The notes under the pieces: generated by a model
Seen by the model: only the letters and a program-made list of their open reading frames with translations
Databases searched by the model: none
Told to the model about the DNA's origin: nothing
Translations under genes and position numbers: made by a program
NCBI RefSeq assembly: GCF_036402745.1
Contig: NZ_DASWSJ010000173.1
Span: 1 to 40,459 of the forward strand
Direction: 5' to 3'
Origin: Actinophytocola sp036402745
Lineage (GTDB): Bacteria; Actinomycetota; Actinomycetes; Mycobacteriales; Pseudonocardiaceae
Length of the DNA: 40,459 nucleotides
Part shown: one piece after another, positions 7,833 to 15,740 of the stretch
Layout: every line of letters starts with the position of its first letter
How positions within the stretch are numbered: position 1 is the first letter of the stretch

Positions 7833-9905
7833 TCAGTTCAGGTACTTCGGGTCCGGGGGTGGTACGGGCTGGTCCGGCTTGCCGGCCAGGATCGTGGACA
7901 TCGCGGTGAAGTACGGGGGTGCGGCCACCGTCCCGCCGAAGGCGCCGTTGCCGCAGGTGCCCAGGTGGACCGGGGGGCCCGGGCACAGCTCGCGCGGGTT
8001 GGGGCCGTCGGCGAAGACGAGGGAGGAGACCGCGTAGCCGTCGGTGCCGCCGACGAACGCGACCGACTCGCTGTTCTGGGTCGTGCCGGTCTTGCCGATG
8101 CCCGGGCGGGTCCAGCCGGCCGCGGACGCGGAGGCGGCCGTCGTCCCGCTGGTGGTGTCCTGGCTCAGGCCCGCCATCAGCGTGTCGGCCAAGCCCTGGG
8201 GCACCGCCTGCTCGCACGGGGCCGACGCCACGTCGACCGGGTGGCCGAAGCGGTCGACCACCGACAGGATCGGGTTCGGCGGGCACCACGTGCCGCCGCT
8301 CATCAGCGTGGCCGACACGTTCGCCAGCTCCAGCGGACTGACCGGACTGTTGCCCAGCGTGAACGACGGCTTGTCCTGGAAGTACGTCGACTGCGGCTGG
8401 TTGCGCTGCGGGTCCTGCGACTTGGCGTCCGGCGCGCTGCCCGCGTCGTTGGTGCGCAACGTGGTCCGCAGGCCGAGCCGGTTGGCCATGTCCAGCACCG
8501 CCCGCATGCCGACCTGGGTCTCGAGCCCGACGAACGCGGTGTTCGGCGACGTGGCGAGGCCGTCGGCGAGGGTGATCGGGTCGGGGTAGCTCCCGTCGTT
8601 GTGCACCGGGTAGCAGGCCCGGCCGGGCAGGTTGAAGCAGCCGGTCGACGGGTTGGGCAGCGGCGTGTTGAGCCCGGCCTTGCCCGACTCGAGCGCGGCG
8701 CCGGCGGTGAAGATCTTGAACACCGACCCCGCGCCGAACGGGTCACTGACGTCGGCGACCAGGTTGCTGGTGGTCTGCCCGCGCGAGATGTCCGTGCCCA
8801 CGTTGCGGTTGGCGACCATCGCCAGCACCTGGTGCGACGTGGTGCCCGGCGCGACGATGGCCATCGTGTTGGCGACGCCGTCCTGGGTGGTGGGCACGTT
8901 GGCCTCGACCGCGCTCTTGGCCGCGGCACTCGCCGCCGGGTCCATCGTGGTGCGGATGGTCAGGCCGCCGCTGCCGAGCCGGTCGGCGCTGAGACCGGCG
9001 GAACGCAGGTAGCTCAACGCGTACTGGCACAGGAAACCGGCATTCGGCGCGGCACCGGCACACGTGCTCGACGGCACGGCCGGGCCGTTCGGCAGCACGC
9101 CGAGCGGCGCCTTGCGCGCGGCGTCCGCGGTGGGGCCGTCGATGGCGTGCGTGGTGACCATCGCGCCGAGCACGATGTTGCGACGGGTGAGCGCCGCCTG
9201 CGGGTGCGCGTAGGGGTCGTAGATGGTCGGGTTGTTGAGCATGCCGGCGAGCAGCGCGGCCTGGGGCAGCGTGAGCTTGTCGGCGCTGGTGCCGAAGTAC
9301 GCGTGCGCGGCCGCGGCGACGCCGTAGATGCGGCCGGTGAACTCGACGACGTTGAGGTAGCCGGCAAGGATGTCGGCCTTGCTCATCTGCTGGTCGAGCT
9401 GGATCGCCGAGCGGGCCTCGCGGATCTTGCGGGTGAGCGTGTTGGCGCGGTCGCCGGCCTGCGCGGTGGGGTTGTTCCGGTTGACGACGTTGATGAGGTA
9501 GTTCTTGACGAACTGCTGGGTGATCGTGGAGCCGCCCTCGGTGGCGCCGCCCGAGACGTCGTTGATCAGCGCGCGGAGCACGGCGGTGGGGTCGACGCCG
9601 TGCTCGGAGTAGAACCGGCGGTCCTCGATGGACACCGCGGCGGCCTTCATCACCGGCGCGATCTGGTCGGCCGTGACCGGTAACCGGTACTGGTCGAACA
9701 CGGTGGCGATCGGCGTGCCGTTGCGGTCGGTGAGCGTGGTGACCATGGGCACGTCGCCGGCCACGGACGCCGGCGTGATCTGCGCCGCGGACGCGGCCAC
9801 CTGTGCCGCCACCGCACCGCCACCGAGGACGAACGGCGACACCAGCGCCGCGAGGAGCACGCCCGCGAGCATGCAGGCGCCCCCGAGCCGAACGAGCTTG
9901 CGCAT
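7833..9905 (-). CDS. Class A penicillin-binding protein (transglycosylase/transpeptidase)
   Basis: This 690-residue bifunctional peptidoglycan synthase has a 9-residue cytoplasmic tail and one membrane anchor (about 10-35). The GT51 glycosyltransferase follows with AVSIEDRRFYSEHGVDP (about 91-107) and GGSTITQQFVKNYL (about 123-136). The transpeptidase domain holds SVFK (SxxK nucleophile), SPN (SxN) and GKTGTT (KTG). It polymerises and cross-links glycan outside the membrane. Compared with many actinobacterial PBP1 proteins it has a very short tail and no PASTA domain. ATG at 9905 follows GGAGGGGAG at good spacing. An 8-bp inverted repeat (7822-7851) straddles the stop codon. Confidence 0.95.
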   Translation of the reverse strand: MRKLVRLGGACMLAGVLLAALVSPFVLGGGAVAAQVAASAAQITPASVAGDVPMVTTLTDRNGTPIATVFDQYRLPVTADQIAPVMKAAAVSIEDRRFYSEHGVDPTAVLRALINDVSGGATEGGSTITQQFVKNYLINVVNRNNPTAQAGDRANTLTRKIREARSAIQLDQQMSKADILAGYLNVVEFTGRIYGVAAAAHAYFGTSADKLTLPQAALLAGMLNNPTIYDPYAHPQAALTRRNIVLGAMVTTHAIDGPTADAARKAPLGVLPNGPAVPSSTCAGAAPNAGFLCQYALSYLRSAGLSADRLGSGGLTIRTTMDPAASAAAKSAVEANVPTTQDGVANTMAIVAPGTTSHQVLAMVANRNVGTDISRGQTTSNLVADVSDPFGAGSVFKIFTAGAALESGKAGLNTPLPNPSTGCFNLPGRACYPVHNDGSYPDPITLADGLATSPNTAFVGLETQVGMRAVLDMANRLGLRTTLRTNDAGSAPDAKSQDPQRNQPQSTYFQDKPSFTLGNSPVSPLELANVSATLMSGGTWCPPNPILSVVDRFGHPVDVASAPCEQAVPQGLADTLMAGLSQDTTSGTTAASASAAGWTRPGIGKTGTTQNSESVAFVGGTDGYAVSSLVFADGPNPRELCPGPPVHLGTCGNGAFGGTVAAPPYFTAMSTILAGKPDQPVPPPDPKYLN

Positions 9906-9979
9906 GTCTCCCCTCCCGCGCCCACGATCCGCCGCGAACCTGAGGAGAAACTGTGAGGCTGCTGAGGAATCCTGATCAG

Positions 9980-9992
9980 TACAGTGGCGCGA
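9980..9992 (+). promoter_or_regulatory. -10 box for a leaderless SDR transcript
   Basis: TACAGT (9980-9985) ends exactly 6 nt before the ATG at 9992, the same geometry as at 3764. No ribosome site precedes the ATG. No good -35 is seen 17-18 bp upstream. Confidence 0.45.
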
Positions 9993-10714
9993 TGGGTGTA
10001 GCGCTGGTGACCGGGGCGGGTCGCGGGCTGGGGGCGGGCATCGCGCGCCTGCTGGCCGCGCGCGGCTGGACCGTGGCGGTGAACGACCTGCCGGGCCGCA
10101 TGTCCGACGTGCTGTCGAGGATCACCGAGGAGGGCGGGACCGCGCTGGCCGCGCCGGCCGACGTCACCGCCGAGGACGAGGTGCGTGCCCTGGTCGAGGA
10201 GGTGGGCCCGGTCGACGTCCTGGTCGCGAACGCCACGGGCCCGCAGCCCGTGGTGGAGCTGGCGAAGCTCACCTGGCGCACGCACCTCGACCAGCTGGAG
10301 TTCTTCGTGAAGAGCCCCACGCTGCTGGCCCAGGCCGTGCTGCCCGGGATGAAGGAGCGCGGCCGCGGCCGGATCGTCCACATCGGATCGGACATGCCCG
10401 ACCGGGCGCTGCCGGGCTGGTCCGCGTACTCGGCGGGCAAGGCGGCGCTGGCGGCGCTCACCCGGGTGTGGGCCCGCGAGCTGGGCCAGCACGGCATCAC
10501 GGTGAACCTGGTGGCCCCGGGCTGGATCCCGGTGGAACGGCACGCCGACACCCCGGCGGACGAACAGGACGCATACGTCGCCGACGTCCCCTTGGGACGA
10601 ATCGGCACCCCGGCCGACATCGCGTCGACCGTCGCCTTCCTGGCCTCCGACGACGCCGCCTTCGTCACCGGCCAGTGCCTCACGGTCAACGGCGGCCACA
10701 CCTATCCCCGCTGA
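9992..10714 (+). CDS. Short-chain dehydrogenase/reductase (SDR)
   Basis: This is a 240-residue classical SDR. The NAD(P) site is TGAGRGLGAG near residue 6. The usual NNAG is NATG. The catalytic triad is Ser in HIGSD, then Tyr and Lys in SAYSAGKAALAAL. The C-terminal part has GITVNLVAPGWI and the conserved substrate-lid and GQCLTVNGG regions. It probably reduces or oxidises a carbonyl/alcohol, and resembles 3-oxoacyl-ACP reductase-like members, but substrate cannot be assigned. ATG at 9992 was chosen over the in-frame start at 9953 because the Rossmann strand begins directly there and a -10 box sits 6 nt before it. It is divergent from the PBP gene. Confidence 0.9.
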   Translation: MGVALVTGAGRGLGAGIARLLAARGWTVAVNDLPGRMSDVLSRITEEGGTALAAPADVTAEDEVRALVEEVGPVDVLVANATGPQPVVELAKLTWRTHLDQLEFFVKSPTLLAQAVLPGMKERGRGRIVHIGSDMPDRALPGWSAYSAGKAALAALTRVWARELGQHGITVNLVAPGWIPVERHADTPADEQDAYVADVPLGRIGTPADIASTVAFLASDDAAFVTGQCLTVNGGHTYPR

Positions 10715-10771
10715 GCGTGCGGTCGGCCGTCCGATGCGGTGATCAGGAGCCGGCGGGACGTCCCCACCCGG

Positions 10772-11341
10772 CTACTCGACGCCGGGTTCACCTTCCGGTT
10801 CCCCACCTGGCCCGAAGCCGCCCGCGAGCTGACCCACCGCCGCCCAGGCCGGAGCGGACAGTAGCTCGCGGGACCGGGTGAACAGGGCGTGCAGGTCCGC
10901 GCCGTAGCGGGCGGCCAGGTCGGCGTTGTGCGCCAGCACGTCCAGCTCGTTCGCCGCGGTGATCTCCATGAACGCGCACAGCTCCGGGTCCGCGGGCACC
11001 GACGAGCGGCCGGTGAACCGGTCCCGGAAGACCACCCGGCCGGAGCCGAGCTGCGGGTACACGTACCCGCGGTCGCAGCTCGCGTACAGGTAGACCAGGG
11101 CCTCGGCCCGCTCGCCGATCAGCGCGGCGAGCTCCTCGCGCTGGGTCACGGCCAGCAACGAGGAGCCGAAGCCGTCGGTGCCGTAGGTGGCGTGGCACAG
11201 CCCCGCGGCCGCCACGTCGGGATCCGCGCCCCACCCGTCCAGCACCCGGGCGACCCGCTGCAGGTGTGCCAGCAGCGTGCCGCCCGGGTGCTCGATCGAG
11301 CCGGCCCCGTGGGAGCGCAGGAACTCCTCGGCCGGTGCCAT
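10772..11341 (-). CDS. DUF6817-like, HD-phosphohydrolase-like protein
   Basis: This is a 189-residue soluble protein. It carries the run EEFLRSHGAGSIEHPGGTLL, then LAHLQRVARVLDGWGADPDVAAAGLCHATYGTDGF, then EALVYLYASCDRGYVYP. Spaced His/His-Ala/Asp residues resemble HD-type metal phosphohydrolases, and I associate this pattern with DUF6817; no reaction is established. The start is the ATG at 11341, one base after the stop of the ABC transporter gene, so translation is probably coupled. It is the third gene of the ABC operon starting at 14929. An in-frame GTG/ATG upstream would lie inside the transporter and is less likely. Confidence 0.7.
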   Translation of the reverse strand: MAPAEEFLRSHGAGSIEHPGGTLLAHLQRVARVLDGWGADPDVAAAGLCHATYGTDGFGSSLLAVTQREELAALIGERAEALVYLYASCDRGYVYPQLGSGRVVFRDRFTGRSSVPADPELCAFMEITAANELDVLAHNADLAARYGADLHALFTRSRELLSAPAWAAVGQLAGGFGPGGEPEGEPGVE

Positions 11342-11342
11342 G

Positions 11343-13199
11343 TCAGCCGGCGGCGGCGAACTGGGCGGAGTAGAGCCGGAAGTACGCACCGCGCCGCTCG
11401 AGCAGCTCGTCGTGCGTGCCCTGCTCCACGATCTGCCCCGACTCCATCACGAGGATGAGGTCGGCGTCGCGGATCGTCGAGAGGCGGTGCGCGATGACGA
11501 AGCTGGTCCGCGACGAGCGCAGCGCGGCCATCGCGTGCTGCACCAGCGACTCGGTCCGCGTGTCGACCGAGCTCGTCGCCTCGTCCAGGATCAGCAGCGA
11601 CGGGCTCGCGAGGAACGCCCGGGCGATCGTCAGCAGCTGCTTCTCACCGGCGCTGACGTTGGTGCCCTCCTCGTCGATCACCGTGTCGTAGCCGTCGGGC
11701 AGCGTGCGCACGAACCGGTCCACGAACGTGGCCTTCGCCGCCTCGATGATCTCCTCCTCGGTGGCGGCCGGCTTGCCGTAGGCGATGTTGGCCCGGATCG
11801 TGCCGCCGAACAGCCACGTGTCCTGCAGCACCATGCCCACCTGCGACCGCAGGTCCTCGCGCCGCAGCCGGGTGATGTCCACGCCGTCGAGCGTGATCCG
11901 GCCCGCGTCCAGCTCGTAAAACCGCATGATCAGGTTGACCAGCGTCGTCTTCCCCGCCCCGGTCGGCCCGACGATCGCGACCGTCTGCCCCGGCTCGGCG
12001 ACCAGCGACAGGTTCTCGATCAGCGGCTGCTCCGGCCGGTAGGAGAACGAGACGTTCTCGAACTCGACCCGGCCCCGCCGCTCCGCCGGCAGCGACGCGT
12101 CCGCCGGGTCCGCCGACTGCTCCTCGGCGTCCAGCAGCTCGAACACCCGCTCCGCCGACGCCACCCCGGACTGCATCAGGTTCGCCATCGACGCCACCTG
12201 GGTCAGCGGCTGGGTGAACTGCCGCGAGTACTGGATGAACGCCTGCACCTCGCCCAGGCTCATCGCGCCCGAGGTGATCCGCAGGCCGCCGACCACGGCG
12301 ACCACGACGTAGCTGAGGTTGGACAGGAACATCATCGCCGGCATGATCAGCCCGGAGATGAACTGCGCGCCCTGCGCAGAGCCGAACAGCTCCTCGTTGC
12401 GGCGGCGGAACTCCTCCTCGGACTCCTTCTGCCGCCCGAAGACCTTCACCAGCTGGTGCCCGGTGAACGACTCCTCGATGTGCGCGTTGAGCGCGCCGGT
12501 CTGCTTCCACTGCGCGACGAACTTCTTCTGCGCACGCTTGCCGATCTGCCCGGTGAGGATCACCGACAGCGGGATGACGGCCAGCGCGATGAGCGCCAGC
12601 AGCGGCGAGATCGTCACCATCATCACCAGCACGCCGACGACGGTGAGCAGCGAGGTGAGCAGCTGGCTCAGCGTCTGCTGCAACGTCGTGGAGATGTTGT
12701 CGATGTCGTTGGTGACGCGGGAGAGCAGCTCGCCGCGCGGCTGGCCGTCGAAGTACCGCAACGGAAGCCGGTGCAGCTTGGCCTCGACGTCCTCGCGCAG
12801 CCGGTAGACCACGCGCTGCACCACGCCGTTGAGCAGCCGCCCCTGGACCCAGCCGAACACCGAGGACGCCAGGTACAGCCCCAGCACCCAGGTGAGCACG
12901 CCGGCGAGCGCGCCGAAGTCGATGCCGGCGCCCGGGATGTGGCGCATCCGCGCGATGACGCCGTTGAAGATGATGTCGGTGGCGTGCCCGAGGATCTTCG
13001 GCCCCGCCACGGCGAACGCCACGCTGGTGACGCCGAGCGCGACGACGAACGCGAACGGGAACCGCTCTGGCTGCAGCCGGCCGGCCAGCCGCTTGGCCGA
13101 CGGCCCGAAGTCCTTCGCCTTCTCGACGGGCATGCCCATGCCGGGCATACCCCGGCCGCCCATGGGCGGACGCGGCCTCGCCTGGGTCGTGGTACTCAT
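11343..13199 (-). CDS. ABC exporter half-transporter, second subunit (degenerate signature)
   Basis: This 618-residue type IV (MsbA/LmrA-like) half-transporter begins with a Met/Gly/Pro-rich tail (RPPMGGRGMPGMGMPVEKAKDFG), then six membrane helices and an ATPase. Walker A is GPTGAGKTT, Walker B is LLILDEATSSVD with the catalytic Glu present, and the H-loop is IAHRLSTI. The signature is VSAGEKQ rather than LSGGQ, so it is degenerate. ATG at 13199 overlaps the upstream stop as ATGA. With the first subunit it forms the asymmetric heterodimer seen in TM287/288- and BmrCD-type multidrug exporters. Confidence 0.93.
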   Translation of the reverse strand: MSTTTQARPRPPMGGRGMPGMGMPVEKAKDFGPSAKRLAGRLQPERFPFAFVVALGVTSVAFAVAGPKILGHATDIIFNGVIARMRHIPGAGIDFGALAGVLTWVLGLYLASSVFGWVQGRLLNGVVQRVVYRLREDVEAKLHRLPLRYFDGQPRGELLSRVTNDIDNISTTLQQTLSQLLTSLLTVVGVLVMMVTISPLLALIALAVIPLSVILTGQIGKRAQKKFVAQWKQTGALNAHIEESFTGHQLVKVFGRQKESEEEFRRRNEELFGSAQGAQFISGLIMPAMMFLSNLSYVVVAVVGGLRITSGAMSLGEVQAFIQYSRQFTQPLTQVASMANLMQSGVASAERVFELLDAEEQSADPADASLPAERRGRVEFENVSFSYRPEQPLIENLSLVAEPGQTVAIVGPTGAGKTTLVNLIMRFYELDAGRITLDGVDITRLRREDLRSQVGMVLQDTWLFGGTIRANIAYGKPAATEEEIIEAAKATFVDRFVRTLPDGYDTVIDEEGTNVSAGEKQLLTIARAFLASPSLLILDEATSSVDTRTESLVQHAMAALRSSRTSFVIAHRLSTIRDADLILVMESGQIVEQGTHDELLERRGAYFRLYSAQFAAAG

Positions 13200-14929
13200 G
13201 CGACCTGCTCCGGGGTGAGCTGGGACTCGACGATCTCGACGTAGGTCGGGCACGTGCCGAGCAGTTGGCGGTGGGTTCCGACGCCGACGATGGATCCGTT
13301 CTCCAGCACGATGATCTGGTCGGCGTCGAGGATGGTGGTGACCCGCTGCGCGACGACGACGACCGCCGCCTGCTCGGTGTGCGGGCGCAGCGCCGCGCGC
13401 AGCCGGGCGTCGGTGGCGACGTCGAGCGCGGAGAACGCGTCGTCAAACAGGTAGATCTCGGGCCGGCGGACCAGTGCCCGCGCGATGGACAGCCGCTGGC
13501 GTTGCCCGCCGGAGACGTTGGTGCCGCCCTGCGCGATCGGCGCCTCGAGCCCACCGGGCATCTCCTCGACGAAGTCGCGGGCCTGCGCGATCTCCAGGGC
13601 CTCCCACAGCTCGTCGTCGGTGGCGTCGGGGTTGCCGTAGCGCAGGTTGCTCGCGACGGTGCCGGTGAACAGGTAGGCCCGCTGCGGCACGAGGCCGATC
13701 CGGGTGCACAGCATGTCGGGGTCGAGCTCACGCACGTCGACGCCGTCGACGAGCACGCCGCCGCCGGTGACGTCGATCAGCCGCGGGATCAGGGAGAGCA
13801 GCGTGGACTTGCCCGCGCCGGTGCTGCCCACGATCGCGGTCATCCTGCCAGGCTCGGCCCGGAAGGAGACGTCCCGCAGCACCGGGTCGGCCGCGCCGGG
13901 GTAGCGGAACTCGACGTCGCGCAGCTCGAGCTCCGCGTGCCCGGTGACCTCGCGCACCGGCACCTTCGGCGGGACCACCGAGGACTCGGTGTCGAGCACC
14001 TCGTTGATCCGCTCGGCGCAGACGGCCGCGCGCGGGATCATTATCGAGATGAACGTGGCCATCATCACCGACATGAGAATCTGCAGCAGGTAGTTCAGGA
14101 ACGCGGTGAGCGCGCCGATCTGCATCGCACCGGTTTCGACGCGGTGCGCGCCGAACCACAGCACGGCGATGCTGGACGCGTTGAGGATGAGCATCACGGT
14201 CGGGTACATCAGCGCCTGCAGCCGGCCGACGCGCAGCGCGGTGTCGGTGAGCGCGCCGTTGGCGTCGGCGAACCGGCGGCTCTCCGCGGGCTCGCGGACG
14301 AACGCGCGGACGACCCGGATGCCGGAGAGCTGCTCGCGCAGCACGCGGTTGACGTCGTCGATGCGGTCCTGCATCTTGCGGAACTGCGGGACCATGCGGG
14401 TGACGATGAGGCCGATGGAGATGATCAGCACCGGCACGCAGACCAGGAGCAGCCAGGACAGGCCGACGTCCTCCCGCAGTGCCATCACGACGCCGGCGAC
14501 GCACATGATGGGCGCGGTGACGAACATGGTGCAGACCATCACGACCAGCAGCTGGACCTGCTGCACGTCGTTGGTGGTGCGGGTGATCAGCGACGGCGGG
14601 CCGAACCCGGCGACCTCGCGGGCGGAGAACTCGCCCACCCGGTGGAAGATCGCGGACCGCACGTCCCGGCCGAACGCCATCGCGCAGCGGGCGCCGAAGT
14701 AGACGGCGATGATGGAGCAGACGATCTGGACCAAGGTGACGGTGAGCATCCAACCGCCGGTGGACATGATGTAGCCGGTGTCCCCGGTGGAGATGCCGCG
14801 GTCGATGATGTCGGCGTTGAGGCTCGGCAGGTACAGCGAGGCGATCGTGCCGATCAGCTGCATGACGAGCACGGCGGTCAGTTCGCGGCGGTACGGCCGC
14901 AGGTAGGTGATGAGCAAGCGGCTGAGCAA
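13196..14929 (-). CDS. ABC exporter half-transporter, first subunit (degenerate Walker B/H-loop)
   Basis: This 577-residue half-transporter has six membrane helices in the first about 320 residues and an ATPase with Walker A GSTGAGKST (about 363-371) and a canonical signature VSGGQRQR. Walker B ends LFDDAFSALD, with Asp in place of the catalytic Glu. The H-loop is VVAQRVTTI, with Gln in place of His. Its own site is therefore non-hydrolytic, while its signature completes the active site of subunit two. The start is TTG at 14929 after GGGGGA; MLSRLLITYLRPYRR fits the family N-terminus. It is divergent from the TetR gene at 15017, which is probably its repressor. Confidence 0.93.
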   Translation of the reverse strand: MLSRLLITYLRPYRRELTAVLVMQLIGTIASLYLPSLNADIIDRGISTGDTGYIMSTGGWMLTVTLVQIVCSIIAVYFGARCAMAFGRDVRSAIFHRVGEFSAREVAGFGPPSLITRTTNDVQQVQLLVVMVCTMFVTAPIMCVAGVVMALREDVGLSWLLLVCVPVLIISIGLIVTRMVPQFRKMQDRIDDVNRVLREQLSGIRVVRAFVREPAESRRFADANGALTDTALRVGRLQALMYPTVMLILNASSIAVLWFGAHRVETGAMQIGALTAFLNYLLQILMSVMMATFISIMIPRAAVCAERINEVLDTESSVVPPKVPVREVTGHAELELRDVEFRYPGAADPVLRDVSFRAEPGRMTAIVGSTGAGKSTLLSLIPRLIDVTGGGVLVDGVDVRELDPDMLCTRIGLVPQRAYLFTGTVASNLRYGNPDATDDELWEALEIAQARDFVEEMPGGLEAPIAQGGTNVSGGQRQRLSIARALVRRPEIYLFDDAFSALDVATDARLRAALRPHTEQAAVVVVAQRVTTILDADQIIVLENGSIVGVGTHRQLLGTCPTYVEIVESQLTPEQVA

Positions 14930-14937
14930 AGTTCCCC

Positions 14938-15007
14938 CGTATGGAAACGATCCGTATCTAACATGGATAAGGTACGCTGCCCCCTACAAGAAACGCAACG
15001 TATCTTA
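14938..15007. promoter_or_regulatory. Multi-half-site operator between ABC exporter and TetR
   Basis: Half-sites resembling CGTATCTTA occur at 14938-14946 (CGTATGGAA), 14953-14961 (CGTATCTAA), 14968-14976 (inverse, reads CGTACCTTA) and 14999-15007 (CGTATCTTA). The two central ones form an imperfect palindrome. On the minus strand TTGCGT-N18-TACCTT would put the -10 of the exporter operon on this palindrome. TATCTT (15001-15006) could be the -10 for tetR. Occupancy would block both genes. Confidence 0.55.
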
Positions 15008-15016
15008 AGAGGCCGG

Positions 15017-15616
15017 GTGACAGAGACGAGGTCCCGCCGCCGAGGCGCGGAGCTGGAGCACGCCATTCTGGACGCTGCGTGGGCGGAACTCAACGAAGTT
15101 GGCTACGCGGGCCTCACGATCGAGGCGGTCGCGGCCCGGGCCGGCACGAGCAAGCCCGTGATCTACCGGCGCTGGCCCGGCCGGGCGGAGCTGGTGCTCG
15201 CCGCGTGGGGCCGCCAGCGCCCGACACCGCAGGTGACGCCCGACACCGGTGCCCTGCGGACGGACCTCATCGCGCTCTTCACCCGCATCGCCCGCCGCGC
15301 GAACACCGTCATGACCGAGATGATCGCCGGCGTGATGGGTGAGGCGTTCCGGCACCCGGAGGTCGCCGCCCTGCTGCGGGAGCGGCTGAAGACCGCACCG
15401 CTGTCGGGCGTGGTGGGCACGATCGTCGACCGCGCGGTCGAGCGGGGCGAACTGCGGCCGGTGGACATGTCCGTGCGCGCCACCCGCCTGCCCCTGGACC
15501 TGGTCCGCGGCGAGTCGATCTTCACCGGCACGGCGGTCAGCGACGAGACGATCGCCGACCTCGTCGACAACGTCTACCTACCCCTGCTCCGCGGCCTGGC
15601 GGTCGACCGCCCTTAA
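15017..15616 (+). CDS. TetR/AcrR-family regulator (probable exporter repressor)
   Basis: This 199-residue protein has a TetR N-terminal helix-turn-helix in residues about 14-60: ILDAAWAELNEVGYAGLTIEAV, then AARAGTSKPVIYRRWPGRAELV. The rest is an all-helical ligand and dimer domain ending VYLPLLRGLAVDRP. GTG at 15017 was chosen because GAGG sits 4-5 nt upstream and MTETRSRRRG leads directly into helix 1. The in-frame ATG at 14963 would put the operator inside the gene. Divergent placement from a multidrug-type ABC exporter is the usual repressor/efflux layout, with the exported drug as likely inducer. Confidence 0.9.
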   Translation: MTETRSRRRGAELEHAILDAAWAELNEVGYAGLTIEAVAARAGTSKPVIYRRWPGRAELVLAAWGRQRPTPQVTPDTGALRTDLIALFTRIARRANTVMTEMIAGVMGEAFRHPEVAALLRERLKTAPLSGVVGTIVDRAVERGELRPVDMSVRATRLPLDLVRGESIFTGTAVSDETIADLVDNVYLPLLRGLAVDRP

Positions 15617-15740
15617 GGCCTGTCTCGTAGATCATCGTGCGAAGTCCCGCGCCGACCACCGGAACCTCAGGGGACCGTGACGACACCCAACCACCACCCA
15701 CCCCGATACCCACACCATTCGCCGGAACGCAACGCACACT

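Noticed and set aside
7822..7851. Inverted repeat CCCGAAGT/ACTTCGGG as PBP terminator
   Set aside because: It straddles the stop codon with a 14-nt loop, so part is coding; not convincing as a terminator.
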